A stretch of 64,000 bases of DNA, from positions 1 to 64,000 of the forward strand of contig CALNHX010005842.1 of assembly GCA_940337035.1 (NCBI GenBank), written 5' to 3'. The DNA comes from Agriotes lineatus (lineage: Eukaryota > Arthropoda > Insecta > Coleoptera > Elateridae). Shown piece by piece: positions 1 through 11,230 of this stretch (the first letter of the stretch is position 1; each line of letters starts with the position of its first letter). The translations under genes were made by a program, and so were the position numbers. Under the pieces are notes generated by a model. That model saw only the letters and a program-made list of their open reading frames with translations, was not told where the DNA came from and did no database searches.

Positions 1-603
1 AAATGCAGACTACCACGTTTGTAAGATTAGAAGAATATAAAGTAGGAAGTCTTTATTATGCAACCCTAAAATATTTCAAATTGCAGTTTTGATTGAAGTA
101 ATATTTCTAAATTTAAAGAAGTATTTTAAGAATAGCAAAAACATTCTCAAAATCATAACAGAAGAAATTAACAGTGATCCAATGTATCAATCAATCGATT
201 TACCTATATGTTGCAGTATAAAATCTAAATTTACCATTAGATTTATTACATATCGATTAAAAATTTATACAAGAAAGTGTAAGGCCGAAACCAGGAAGGA
301 GCAAAAAATTAAATGGTCCAGTAAAAGTCATGCAATGAGAAATTCTGTAGAAAAAAAAACGTAAATAAACATTTACCTGAACCTAAATTCACGCAATTTA
401 TTTGAATGTATGCTAATTTTGTAGTTATTTTGCATTTCCATTTTCTACTAAATAACCTAAAAGAATGACATACAAAATGTAAAAAGTGGCAGTTTTCAAA
501 AACAATCACGTACGCCTTGCAAAAAGTGATCCACCAATGAAAACGAATTGTGCGAAGTTTCCTTACTCTAATCAAGTAATTAATATAGAGGTACACTAAG
601 CTA
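1..603. other. AT-rich stretch without a recognisable gene
   Basis: Only short open frames of biased composition occur here and none resembles a known family. Near 575-603 a MITE end (GGTACACTAAGCTACTCTTG) abuts the next element; the same terminal sequence recurs at 7675-7695. The sequence around 505-525 (CTTGCAAAAAGTGATCCA) also occurs inside the MITEs further right, so part of this stretch is probably another diverged member of that group. Confidence 0.4.
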
Positions 604-985
604 CTCTTGAGCTACTCTACAGATCCTGTATATAGTTTACTAAAAGTTGGGCAAACATTTAACATACATTTTTGATCCAAATTAGATATTTGACATATGT
701 CGAATGACGAGGTTATGGGAACCAACCTTGCTAACTTGCATTTGATGAAAGAGTTTTCAGAGTATTGATCATTCTTACGATCTCTAGAAGCGACTATTAG
801 GAATATACGGCCAATTTAGTTAAGATTTAGATTTGCATGGATGAATCTATCGGTTGTAACATGTTACAAAATATGTAAAAAACGCACTTTTATCACACAT
901 ACCTTGTAAAAAGTGATCCAAACCAATCTAAATGTATCCCGCTGTTTGTCCAACTCTTAGTAACCTATATACAGGGACTCTAAGC
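604..985 (-). mobile_element. MITE, diverged reverse-oriented copy of the B element of the 4-7 kb array
   Basis: This stretch reads as the reverse complement of the B module at 4444-4830. It shares the inner motif GTAACATGTTACAAAATATG, the block TTTTATCACACATACCTTG, and subterminal sequence equivalent to ACTAAGAGTTGGGCAAAC. Both ends carry the family terminal motif AAGCTACTCTAGAG next to CTGTATATAG. It has no coding capacity. I infer a non-autonomous DNA element; the superfamily is not decided. Confidence 0.6.
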
Positions 986-1193
986 TACTCTAGAGTAACT
1001 GTATAATACGAGAGTAAAGCAAACGCGGTAAGAGCATTTGATTGGTTGGATCCTATTCTAGAACGTAAGATCGCATTGGAGCTCAGAAGAACCCGGGGGG
1101 CTTTGGATTCTTGAAATCAGAGAGTGACATTAAATTTGTCAAAATTATTCAAAACCCAATTTTCGAAAGATTCATTTTAATTTTAATTTTATA

Positions 1194-2490
1194 TTGCTTT
1201 TAGGAGGTATTACAAGCAGATGGAAACAAACCATTGCCTATTATTTCACAGCAGATAGCACTAATGGAGGTGTATTGACTGCCACTTTAATTAAAATTGT
1301 TGAACAAGCTACCAGTATAGGACTGAATATTGTTACGTCAGATATGGGCGCCTGCAATCAAGCAATGTGGAGGTCCTTATGAATTGTTACGGGGAAACAT
1401 TCTAAAACAGTTAATTTCGTTAAACATCCATTTAAAGAAAACGAAAACATACTTTTAAGCAGATGCGTCCCATTTATTTCAAAATATTAAGTCTTACTTT
1501 GTCAATAACAAAAGGCTTGAAATACCTACTATCAGATTTGCAAAAGGGATATAATTTTCCGGATAAAATTGTGGCTGTAAAACATATTGAATCTTTTTGC
1601 AACAAGAAGATATATACGGAATTAAAATTTGCCACTAAATTATGCGATGAGCAACTTCATACTGATCGCTACAATAAGATGAAGGTTTAGACAAGCTACA
1701 ACGTTTTAAACCATGTTAGCTGCTGCCTAAAATATATCTCCTCAGAAACCCAAGACACTTCCACATTGACCACCGCTTGGTTTATAGACCATATTTACAA
1801 ATAGTTCAAGCTGATAACATCTAGATTTAGTAGTTTAGCCATAAGTAAATTTAATTTGCAGAAATTTGAAGAATCGATAAGCTTTCTTCAAGAGATTATT
1901 CATCTTTTCCAAAATTTAAAGGTACCCTCTAAAATTGATGAAAAAACAGCTTGGAAACCAATTTAAAGCGGTGTAATTTCGACGACTGCTTCTTTATTGG
2001 AGTTGAAAATGTGTTTTTGAAAAAGAAAAAATACAAATTTCTTCTGACATCTCGATTTTAACAAGACTGCCTAGAAAGCTTATTTAGTCACATAAGTTCC
2101 AACAGCGTTTCAATTCCATTAGCATATAAAACTGGTCTCTGTTTCCCAGTTCTTAAATACTGGAGAAATATGCAGTTATGATGTGGATGATCGCCAAAAT
2201 ATACCCGGAATTGTCAATGCTATAAATAACAAGGAACTTCTCAATCAAGATCATGCAGAGGCATATATTGACTTACCAGAAGATATGAATAATGAAAAAC
2301 AGGAGATTAGTTTGCGCGAGTAGAATGTCCTGTACAGTTCAGCTGGATATATTCCTACGGGCGTTATTAAAACAATCAAATGTAAAAACTTGTACTTCGC
2401 AGTAGGCAGTAAAAAAATGATCAAAGCTCCATACACAAAATTTGTATCCCTGAAAGAGTTTAAACCATCTACCTTGTTTTCTACCAAAAC
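1194..2490 (+). pseudogene. P-element / THAP9-type transposase relic
   Basis: Three frames carry pieces of a P/THAP9 transposase. At 1200-1380 a fragment has the RNase-H-like signature WKQTIAYYFT followed by TSDMGACNQAMW, which fits the D-x-G-x-x-N motif of the P family catalytic core. At 1540-1690 a helical piece follows (KHIESFCNKK, then KFATKLCDEQL). At about 2060-2110 the sequence encodes QDCLESLF, matching the late QDxLE motif of the family. Stops and frame changes separate the pieces, and the N-terminal THAP zinc finger is not visible upstream. The copy is dead. Family assignment is from motif recognition, not a search. Confidence 0.7.
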
Positions 2491-2839
2491 GAATATTTTT
2501 CCAATTTTTATCTTTATTTAGTAAACTAGTACATATTTTTATATAATAAAATTCTTGTACATTAAAAAGTTATAATATAACCACCCTCTTTAGCAGGCGC
2601 AGAGGAATTTCAAAGAAAAAGCTTATATGAAAAAATTGTATGTTTGAACGTCTTCTATACCCTGAGAAGCTTGCCGATCAAATTATAGGACACCCTGTAT
2701 ACCGAGTTCCTTCAACCACATTATTACATATATATTTTTTAGTGTATCATATTAATTAATATTACCGTCAGTTTCAATGTATTCATTAATGCTAATATGT
2801 TCTCTGAATGTCATTTTTTGGCAGTGGTGTGTATTATGA
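2491..2839. other. Non-coding gap between the P relic and the hammerhead-like element
   Basis: AT-rich with no gene. It contains one copy of the recurring GACACCCTGTATA motif near 2690 that also occurs at MITE ends elsewhere in the window. Confidence 0.4.
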
Positions 2840-3122
2840 TATGTTTTTCGGACTTTTTCCACTGTCTAGGGTGTAAATCACACAACGTTTCGGGAGTTTT
2901 GATCTACATCCGTCTTCAGGTGTTCCTGGTTAGTCCTGAGAAGGACTGATATTGTACGTTTTTCAACGTAAATTTGTGCCTCCCCTGGGGTTTGAACCCG
3001 GGATCGCTGATCGATGTAATTACTACTCTGCCACTCTAACACCTGAAGACGGGAGTAGATCAAAACTCCCGAAACGTTGTGTGATTTACACCCTAGACAG
3101 TGAAAAAAGTCCGAAAAACTTA
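2840..3122. mobile_element. Inverted-repeat element with hammerhead-like arms and a tRNA-like core
   Basis: Inverted arms of about 85 bp run from GTTTTTCGGACTTTTT on the left to AAAAAGTCCGAAAAAC on the right and include GACAGTG, TGTAAATCACACAACG and the ribozyme-like block described separately. Between the arms, on the minus strand, is a tRNA-like segment: an A-box-like AGAGTGGCAGAGTAG and a B-box-like GGGTTCAAACCCC. The acceptor stem is not convincing, so this is tRNA-like rather than a tRNA gene. The left arm carries a degraded version of the same ribozyme fold on the minus strand (about 2880-2924), with its stem II mispaired. No open frame of note. It could be a MITE, or an inverted dimer of a SINE or retrozyme-like unit. 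Confidence 0.55.
3039..3082 (+). ncRNA. Hammerhead-ribozyme-like motif
   Basis: Read as RNA, the parts fall in type I hammerhead order. ACAC (3039-3042) can pair with GUGU (3079-3082) as stem I. CUGAAGA at 3043-3049 matches the conserved CUGANGA. Stem II is GGGAG (3051-3055) with CUCCC (3066-3070), with one extra C before it. GAAAC (3071-3075) supplies the conserved GAA, and GUU (3076-3078) stands at the expected cleavage position after a minimal stem III. Hammerheads of this minimal type are known in Penelope-like elements and retrozymes. The extra base and short stem I lower confidence; no fold was computed. Confidence 0.45.
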
Positions 3123-3176
3123 TCATGATGCTAATATGATTAAGTACCTACGTATTTTATTTTCTGGTACAATTTA

Positions 3177-3273
3177 GTTATTTAGTTTTCAGGGCTGGAG
3201 ACTACTCATATTTCACGGAACATAAGCGTAGGTATAATAGACCTCCAACCCTCAAAACCGAATAACTAATAAT
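3177..3273. repeat. Very short TIR element (about 97 bp)
   Basis: Left TTAGTTATTTAGTTTTCAGG and the reverse complement of the right end, TTAGTTATTCGGTTTTGAGG, form imperfect inverted repeats that continue into GCTGGAG / GTTGGAG. The centre has no coding content. This is a miniature foldback or MITE-sized insertion. Confidence 0.5.
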
Positions 3274-3639
3274 ATTGAACCTAATCTACCCAAGTGTGTA
3301 AATAAGTGTAAGTTTTTTTTTATTTGGCAAACTACTTTTTGCAAATATAAGCATAAGGCACTGAACTTGCTACATTGGAACTTCGTCTATTCTTTTATTA
3401 TCTATTTCAAAATACACATGTTTGGCGGAAATTACGATGTAATACCAAATAGCATATTCTTTGGTAATACTTAACATATCTTAACAAAAGAATCATTTAA
3501 AGTAATAAATCTGTACCACAAATAAACACTCAAGCTTAAACACGAATCCACAATACTAAATTGATTTAGTCGACTATGAACATTATGACTAACTTCACAG
3601 TATGGATCCCTAAATGTCATCGTTTGCTCTACTCCCCTA
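3274..3639. other. Non-coding gap
   Basis: AT-rich, with a poly-T run near 3312. I see no gene or repeat in it apart from the beginning of the next foldback element. Confidence 0.4.
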
Positions 3640-3990
3640 TACTTGGCGCAGCGAACAAATAGAGTGGCAATACAAATAGAAACTTCGTCCAACTTCAAAA
3701 GCAAGACATTTGTGCACTTGTAATATGTATGCATGTGGCCTGGCTCTTGCTAAATCTCATTATTGCCTACATATTACAAGTGAACCAATGTCATGCTTTT
3801 GAAGTTGATCGAAATTTCTATTTGTTTCATAACCTCAAACAATTATTCAATGCCAGTTAAAATTAGGTCTAATTATAAGGACCACCATCTCTGATTCTTT
3901 AGTAATTATTATTAAAATACTAATCCAATCAGCTTTGAAATACGTCATTTGGGTTGCATAAGCCACTCTATTTGTTCGCTGCGCCAAGTA
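3640..3990. mobile_element. Foldback MITE with TACTTGGCGC termini
   Basis: The ends TACTTGGCGCAGCGAACAAA and, reverse-complemented, the right-end sequence TTTGTTCGCTGCGCCAAGTA are perfect inverted repeats continuing through ATAGAGTGGC. Inner parts also pair: AACTTCAAAAGCA with TGCTTTTGAAGTT, and ACTTGTAATATGTA with TACATATTACAAGT. The element is 351 bp, non-coding, and probably TA-flanked. Confidence 0.65.
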
Positions 3991-4062
3991 TATTATACAG
4001 TTACTCTAAGCTACCATAGAGATCCTGTATATAGAACTATATACAGGATCTATAAGCTACTC

Positions 4063-4443
4063 CAGAGTCAGTAGATATAGGAGAGTACCGCCACGTCCGC
4101 CATGTTTGTTTCTCTGTCATATGCGTCACTTTGAGGTTAGTAACACAATTCCGTCAATGTGCCATTTATTGGCAATCCGAAATTTTACTTAAAATTGGCA
4201 AGACTGTAAGTCTATGTCAAATTCGAGGTTAGCAGGTTAGGTTTTGTTTGTTATTTAACACAGACTGATGCAAAACATAACCTGCTAACCTCTAATGTGA
4301 CATAGACTTACAGTCTTGCAATTTTCAAGTAAAATTTTAGACATAACTCAATCAATTATTGCTGATGGGTACAAAAATGGCGCCGATAACGGCATTTTCA
4401 CGGATCAAAGAATGGCGGTACTCTCCTATATCTACTGACTCTG
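4063..4443. mobile_element. A module: hAT-type foldback MITE (first of five copies)
   Basis: Terminal inverted repeats of about 31 bp start CAGAGYCAGTAGATATAGGA. Every copy (4063-4443, 4831-5211, 5599-5979, 6367-6747, 6756-7136) is flanked on both sides by the 8-mer AGCTACTC, the target-duplication length typical of hAT transposons. The interior is a second palindrome: GGCAAGACTGTAAGTCTATG on one arm and its complement on the other, with GAGGTTAGCAGGTTAGG near the apex. The AGCTACTC is the terminal motif of the B family, so A probably inserted into a B end before the array amplified. Confidence 0.7.
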
Positions 4444-4830
4444 AGCTACTCTAGAGTCCCTATATATAGGTTACTAAGAGTTGGGCAAAGAACGGGATAC
4501 ATTTTGATTGGTTTGGATCACTTTTTGCAAGGCATGTGTGATAAAAGTGCCGTTTTTGCATATTTTGTAACATGTTACGACTGATAGTTTCACAAATACA
4601 AATGTAAATCTTAACTAAATAGGCCGCATATTCCTAATAGTCGGTTCTAGAGATCCTAAGAATGATTAATACTCTGAAAAATCTCCCATCAAAGGCAAGT
4701 TGGCAAGGTTGGTTCCCATAACCTCTTTGTTCGACATATGTCAACTATCTAATTTGGATAAAAAATGTATGTCAAATTAGGCTGTTTGCCCAACTCTTAG
4801 TAAGCTATATACAGGATCTCTAAGCTACTC
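4444..4830. mobile_element. B module: MITE with CTACTCTAGAG / GTTACTAAGAGTTGGGC ends
   Basis: The ends AGCTACTCTAGAGTCCCTAT and the reverse complement of the right end (GAGTAGCTTAGAGATCCTGT) are inverted and continue through ACTAAGAGTTGGGCAAA. The interior contains GTAACATGTTAC (itself palindromic) and GCATGTGTGATAAAAGTGC. Copies lie at 5212-5598 and 5980-6366, and a reverse copy at 604-985. Non-coding; superfamily undecided. Confidence 0.6.
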
Positions 4831-7136
4831 CAGAGCCAGTAGATATAGGAGAGTACCGCCACGTCCGCCATGTTTGTTCCTCTGTCATATGCGTCACTTT
4901 GAGGTTTGTAACACAATTCCGTCAACGTGACATTTATTGACAATCTGAAATTTTATTTAAAATTGGCAACACTGTAAGTCCATGTCAAATTCGAGGTTAG
5001 CAGATTAGGTTTTGTTTGTTATTTGACACAAACTGACGCAAAACATAACCTGATAACCTCGAATTTGACATAGACTTACAGTCTTGCCAATTGCAAGTAA
5101 AATTTTAGACATAACTCAATCAATTATTGCTGATGGGTACAAAAATGGCGGCGATAACGGCATTTTCACGGATCAAAGAATGGCGGTACTCTCCTATATC
5201 TACTGACTCTGAGCTACTCTAGAGTCCCTATATATAGGTTACTAAGAGTTGGGCAAAGAACGGGATACATTTTGATTGGTTTGGATCACTTTTTGCAAGG
5301 CATGTGTGATAAAAGTGCCGTTTTTGCATATTTTGTAACATGTTACGACTAATAGTTTCACAAATACAAATGTAAATCTTAACTAAATAGGCCGCATATT
5401 CCTAATAGTCGGTTCTAGAGATCCTAAGAATGATTAATACTCTGAAAAATCTCCCATCAAAGGCAAGTTGGCAAGGTTGGTTCCCATAACCTCTTTGTTC
5501 GACATATGTCAACTATCTAATTTGGATAAAAAATGTATGTCAAATTAGGCTGTTTGCCCAACTCTTAGTAAGCTATATACAGGATCTCTAAGCTACTCCA
5601 GAGCCAGTAGATATAGGAGAGTACCGCCACGTCCGCCATGTTTGTTCCTCTGTCATATGCGTCACTTTGAGGTTTGTAACACAATTCCGTCAACGTGACA
5701 TTTATTGACAATCTGAAATTTTATTTAAAATTGGCAACACTGTAAGTCCATGTCAAATTCGAGGTTAGCAGATTAGGTTTTGTTTGTTATTTGACACAAA
5801 CTGACGCAAAACATAACCTGATAACCTCGAATTTGACATAGACTTACAGTCTTGCCAATTGCAAGTAAAATTTTAGACATAACTCAATCAATTATTGCTG
5901 ATGGGTACAAAAATGGCGGCGATAACGGCATTTTCACGGATCAAAGAATGGCGGTACTCTCCTATATCTACTGACTCTGAGCTACTCTAGAGTCCCTATA
6001 TATAGGTTACTAAGAGTTGGGCAAAGAACGGGATACATTTTGATTGGTTTGGATCACTTTTTGCAAGGCATGTGTGATAAAAGTGCCGTTTTTGCATATT
6101 TTGTAACATGTTACGACTAATAGTTTCACAAATACAAATGTAAATCTTAACTAAATAGGCCGCATATTCCTAATAGTCGGTTCTAGAGATCCTAAGAATG
6201 ATTAATACTCTGAAAAATCTCCCATCAAAGGCAAGTTGGCAAGGTTGGTTCCCATAACCTCTTTGTTCGACATATGTCAACTATCTAATTTGGATAAAAA
6301 ATGTATGTCAAATTAGGCTGTTTGCCCAACTCTTAGTAAGCTATATACAGGATCTCTAAGCTACTCCAGAGCCAGTAGATATAGGAGAGTACCGCCACGT
6401 CCGCCATGTTTGTTCCTCTGTCATATGCGTCACTTTGAGGTTTGTAACACAATTCCGTCAACGTGACATTTATTGACAATCTGAAATTTTATTTAAAATT
6501 GGCAACACTGTAAGTCCATGTCAAATTCGAGGTTAGCAGATTAGGTTTTGTTTGTTATTTGACACAAACTGACGCAAAACATAACCTGATAACCTCGAAT
6601 TTGACATAGACTTACAGTCTTGCCAATTGCAAGTAAAATTTTAGACATAACTCAATCAGTCATTGCTGATGGGAACAAAAATGGCGGCGATGGCGGCATT
6701 TTCACGGATCAAAGAATGGCGGTACTCTCCTATATCTACTGGCTCTGAGCTACTCCAGAGCCAGTACATATAGGAGAGTACCGCCACGTCCGCCATGTTT
6801 GTTCCTTTGCCATTTGCGTCACTTTGAGGTTTGTAGCACAATTCCGTCAACGTGACATTTATTGGCAATCTGAAATTTTACTTAAAATTGGTAAGACTGT
6901 AAGTCTCAGTCAAATTCGAGGTTAGTATGTTAGATTTTGTTTGTTATTTGACACAAACTGACGGGAAACATAACCCGATAACCTCGAATTTGACATAGAC
7001 TTACAGTCTTGCCAATTTCAGGTAAAATTTTAGTCATAACTCAATAAGTCATTGCTGATGGGAACAAAAATGGCGGCGATGACGGCATTTTTACGGATCA
7101 AAGAATGGCGGTACTCTCCTATATCTACTGGCTCTG

Positions 7137-7349
7137 AGCTACTCTAGAGTTCTTGTATATAAAAGAGTTGGGACATGTAGGGTGACCTGTTTTGGATCCA
7201 CAAACCATGGAGTACCTGATTTTTGCCAATTTTAAATTTTATGCATATAGGCTACTTCTTTCAACTAAATGAAATAGATCTTTGCTACATCACATGGTCC
7301 TTGATTTGTGGATCCCATGGCTCAACTCTTAGTACATATAGGAACTCTA
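7137..7349. mobile_element. Short relative of the B family
   Basis: It begins AGCTACTCTAGAGTTCTTGT and closes with ACATATAGGAACTCTAAGCT. The inner pair GGATCCACAAACCATG / CATGGTCCTTGATTTGTGGATCC is inverted. The terminal motif and the GAGTTGGG subterminal sequence put it in the same group as B, but the middle is unrelated. Confidence 0.45.
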
Positions 7350-7690
7350 AGCTACTCTAGTGTACCTGTATAATACTTTAGTAAGAGTAGAGCAAACAGC
7401 AAAAAATTTTGGATCATTTTTTCATGGCTACCAAGATTTAATGGTATAGTGAAAAACAAGGTTGGCAAAACTGACACACGAGTTGTCAGTTTAATCAAAT
7501 TCGAGGTTAGCAGGTTAGGTTTTGTGTCAGTCTGTATCAGAATTTGATTAAACTGACAACTCGTGTGTCAGTTTTGCCAACCTTGTTGTTCACTATACTA
7601 TTAAATCTTGGTAGCCATGAAAAAATTATCCAAAATTTTTCGCTGTTTGCTCTACTCTTACTAAAGTATTATACAGGTACACTAAGCTAC
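7350..7690. mobile_element. Foldback MITE (C type), almost a complete palindrome
   Basis: The arms pair along nearly their whole length: TAGTGTACCTGTATAATACT, AGTAAGAGTAGAGCAAACAGC, CATGGCTACCAAGATTTAAT, then AAACTGACACACGAGTTGTC and complements. The loop carries AAATTCGAGGTTAGCAGG, the apex sequence found in the hAT-type A module and at 51.2 kb, although the termini differ. Non-coding. Confidence 0.7.
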
Positions 7691-8049
7691 TCTTCCCTCT
7701 AGCGACATCTATCTGAAAGTTTTGCAAAGACCAGACTGGCAAATACATTTGTCCGTGATTACATGTTTTTATCTTTTTTAATACCCGGTGGTTGTTCTCA
7801 TAGATTTCAATGAAGTACTACCCGCAAATGCAACAGAAGCTGTAATTGAAATTACTGAAGTTAGTTTATGAGTTTTTTTAACACTTTATTATCAGATCAG
7901 CACACAGTGCTATACATGGTACGGGTACTATTTACATGTTTGTACGTTACATCACTATTCGCTAATATACATAAGTTTTTCAATAATATTAAATATGCCG
8001 GATTGTACTTTATTTTGGTGGCAAGAGTGTTTGTTAGTGAGTCATATTG

Positions 8050-9641
8050 AGTTTGTTGATTGATCATTCAGCATTACTGTCTATTATAAGTACTTATCTA
8101 TCGGTAACTTCTTTTTGAGTCTAGTGTGAATCGAGCGTTTTCCTAGACTGTAATGTACCGCACCTTCACAAAGTTCAATATTATTATAAAAGGATTTAGT
8201 CAGTTTAATGACATATTCTTGAATTTCGGGAATACCAGTTTCCCTATGCAGTTGATTGTTTCTTGTATACCATTCAGCATTAGTTATGATGCGCAGTATT
8301 TTATTTTGTAGTACTTGAAGCTTGTTTATGCTAGACTTGGAGGTTGAGATTCACACACTACAACCATATGTGAAGATTGGCCTTATTATGGATGTGTAAA
8401 TTAAAGCTTAAGAGAGGATTTTCTGTTTATAATTGGATATTACATGCCGTCTTGTGTATGATTCTGATAGCTATTTATTTGTGTGGAAGCTCTAGGTTAA
8501 CCGTCTATCCAAGTATATACCTCGGTACCTGACGGCGTTGTCCTTAGGATTGCACTGTATTGGAGTGCCGTTAATGACTATGCTAGGCGGATCTTGAGGA
8601 GTGTAAACATTTTTGCTTCGCATTTAATATTTATTAATATTTATGCACCATTTGGTGAACCACTGATTTACTTTGTCGACGACACTATGTTGAAGTTTCC
8701 TGGCCTTCTTGTGAGAGAATTGCCGTGTCATCTGCGTACATAGCTAGATCAGCTTTGGGAATTTCAGGGATATCGCTCATGAATACGTTGAATAGGGTGG
8801 GACCCAATATTGAGCCTTGAGGCACGCCAGCTTGTACATGGTAGATTGAAGACGTATATGAGTTTACTCGTACTTGGAAAGTCCTGTTAGTTACAAATGA
8901 CTCAACTGCTTTTAAAAAGTAAGTAGGTATATTTATCTTGTTCATTTTGTAAATAAGGCCTTCAGTTCAAATTCTATCAAAGGCTTGCTCTACAGCGGTA
9001 AAAGCTATGAGTGTATGTTTTTTGCTTTCTAACCCCTCTTCTTTTCTTTCAATTAATCTTAAGATTTGATGAGTTGTTGAGTGGAAAGGTTTAAATCCGC
9101 ACTGAAGATGCGGTAGTAAGTTATTTTCTTCCGTGTATTTTTGCAGGCGAGTTAACATTGCGCGTTCTAGAAGTTTAGAAATAATAAAGGACAATAGACT
9201 TATCGGTTTATAGTTTTTTGGATTATTATGTTGTTTTCTGGCTTAGGGATCATCAGTTTCCAGACGGTAGGAAAATACCCTACTCTTAAGCTGGTATTAA
9301 ATATTGCTACCGGGTATGAGATTGACTTCTTCGAAAGGTTTTTGAGTAGTACGTTTGGAATTTTATCTTTTCCGGGAGATTTCTTCGTTTTTATATTGGA
9401 GATATATTTGTTAATTTCTGCTGGAGAAATGAGTTCTGAGAGTGTGGAGGTATTGTGCTGAGGTTTTACCTAATTCTCGTTCTATGAATTGTACATGATT
9501 TGTGTTTTCGTGATTTATTATCGTTGTGAATGTGCTTTGGAGTTGTTTCACGAATATTTCAAATTTTTCTTTATCATGTGCAATTGTTTGGTTTTCCACA
9601 CGCAACACTGGAATGTTAATTTGTTTAATCGAAAGTTGCAC
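8050..9641 (-). pseudogene. Jockey-type LINE reverse transcriptase fragment
   Basis: The minus strand encodes a non-LTR reverse transcriptase in several frames. From high to low coordinate: a pre-RT part (9640-9411), then FISKLLERAMLTRLQKYTEE and LPHLQCGFKPFHSTTHQ (9190-9060), a DRI fingertip motif, then VQAGVPQGSILGPTLFNVFM and the catalytic MYADDTAIL (8850-8710). A decayed C-terminal thumb region continues to about 8050. Stops and frameshifts interrupt it. The 5' end with endonuclease is missing and no poly-A tail is obvious. Jockey-like assignment rests on the QGSILGP and YADD context. Confidence 0.8.
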
Positions 9642-9655
9642 CTACCTTATTTTTT

Positions 9656-10045
9656 TACACCCTGTATATTTTTCAATGGGAATTTGATGTCGAATGAAAA
9701 AATATTTAGTTTTTTACATTTATTGAGCTTTACCGTCAACACATCATTCAATATCAATGCATTTTTGCCGTCACGATAGCCTTGCAAAACAAAAACAAAA
9801 TTATGATAAAGAACCATTGTCTCTGTCAAATAATGCAATTTAAAGTTTATGCAAGTAGTTTACGTTCAAAATGACGTTGACTTACTAAGTTCGTTTTATT
9901 CTCACGATCTTAAGTTTTTATGCAGAGTAGTTAACCTCTTTCATTTAATATCTTGATAGAAACGCTCAATAAATGTATAAAACTGTATATTGTTCAATTT
10001 ACAATCAAATTCTCTATCCGAATACTGAAAAATATACAGGGTGTT
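9656..10045. mobile_element. MITE with ACACCCTGTATATTTTTCA ends
   Basis: ACACCCTGTATATTTTTCA at 9657 is repeated in inverted orientation as TGAAAAATATACAGGGTGT ending near 10044. The element lies between two unrelated LINE fragments. A TA precedes the left end, but the right flank is TT or TC, so I cannot read a clean target duplication. Its minus-strand ORF of about 63 codons has no recognisable feature. Confidence 0.5.
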
Positions 10046-10049
10046 CTAT

Positions 10050-11230
10050 TTAAAAATTGTAAGATAGGTGTGCTTGTTCCGCAGTTACTGTGGTTAAATT
10101 ATATTTGAAATACAAAACTGGTAGCATGGCGGAAACCCTAAAAAGTAACTGGTGGAATAAAGTGCTGGAATTCATAATTCCATTTAGAAGTTTGAAAGCA
10201 ACTAAAAGATATTGTACGAAACGCCTAGAAGACAAAGATGGTAGTGTGGGTTGATGTTGAGGGAATTTATGAATTAACGATTTAATAAATTTGTTCTGAA
10301 TTTTTTGAATTCTGTTAATATAAATATCATATTGGGGCGACCAGACGCTGGAAGCGTAGTCAAGGTAGTTACGCACACAAGATAGTTATATAAAGTGACA
10401 AGAGTGACTGGCGAACGGAAATTTTTAGAAGAACGAAAGAGAAATCCTTACGTTCTATTCGCTTTAGTTGTTATGGACTCTATATCGATATCGAACTGTA
10501 ACGTAGAGTCAAAAATAACACCAAGGTCTCGAACCCGAGGGCAGAGCACAGGCATGAAATTAACGATATAGGCACTGTTGATTCAATAACGATTACGAGT
10601 AAATCTGATGGAGCATTTATTTGTATTACTAGTGAGTTTATTGCTGGTACAATAACTACAAAAAGAATATATAAAAGTTTGAAGTATGTGAGAATCGCAG
10701 CTGTTATTAGTAATATCGAGGATCTTAGTGTCATCTGCATACATAAGAAAGTTAGTGGGAGGTATATGATGTGTAATATGTAAGAAAAAACAATGGGGCT
10801 AAGTGCGACCCTTGATGCACACCAGATGTGACGTTAACCGGTTCAGAGATAAAACCATTAACTGCAACTAGTTCAGTCCTGTTGCTTAACTAAGATTTGA
10901 CCCACAGCAATAAATTCCCATGAATACCGATGTGCTCTAATTTTGAAAGTAGGAGCTAATGGTTAATCTTACCATCTCCACATAACATAATAAATTGGTG
11001 GTATCCACTGACCTGCCAGGGAAGAAACCATGTTGCTATTCAGGAATATATCGCTTTAAAAACGCAAATATATTTTAAAATAAGATGGATTCCAATATTT
11101 TGTTAAATATATAGAGCTTTGAGATAGGATCATAATTTTGAGACTTGTAAATTAGTGTAATTAAGGCCTTCTTCCATATGGTTGAGCAAAAATCTTTCTC
11201 AATGAAAGATTAAATAATAAAGTAAGAGGT
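10050..11230 (-). pseudogene. Second LINE reverse transcriptase fragment, different family
   Basis: Frames on the minus strand read, in order, WKKALITLIYKS, a PIS-type motif, FNKILESI, HGFFPGRSVDTTNLLCY (11200-10990), then SGVHQGSHLAPLFF (about 10830), a decayed YADD-like segment near 10735, and a C-terminal piece with NYLDYASSVWSPQYD and IQKIQNKFIKSLIHKFPQ (10370-10260). These are the palm and thumb of a non-LTR reverse transcriptase. Frameshifts and stops are frequent. The residues around the GVHQGS motif differ from the neighbouring LINE, so this is a separate insertion. Confidence 0.75.

Larger units (their letters stand above)
4063..7136. repeat. Tandem array with 768-bp period built from two MITEs (A and B)
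   Basis: The landmark GAG(C/T)CAGTAGATATAGG occurs at 4065, 4833, 5601 and 6369, spaced exactly 768 bp. Units starting at 4833 and 5601 look identical by eye; the first differs at scattered bases, and the fourth is cut after its A module and joined to a further diverged A copy (6756-7136). Each unit is a 381-bp A module plus a 387-bp B module (B at 4444-4830, 5212-5598 and 5980-6366). No coding capacity: an ORF of about 70 codons over the last A copy is in palindromic DNA. The near identity implies recent unequal exchange or assembly duplication. Confidence 0.85.

Noticed and set aside
6656..6868. 70-codon minus-strand frame in the MITE array
   Set aside because: It crosses the junction of two palindromic A modules and has no counterpart in the other units.
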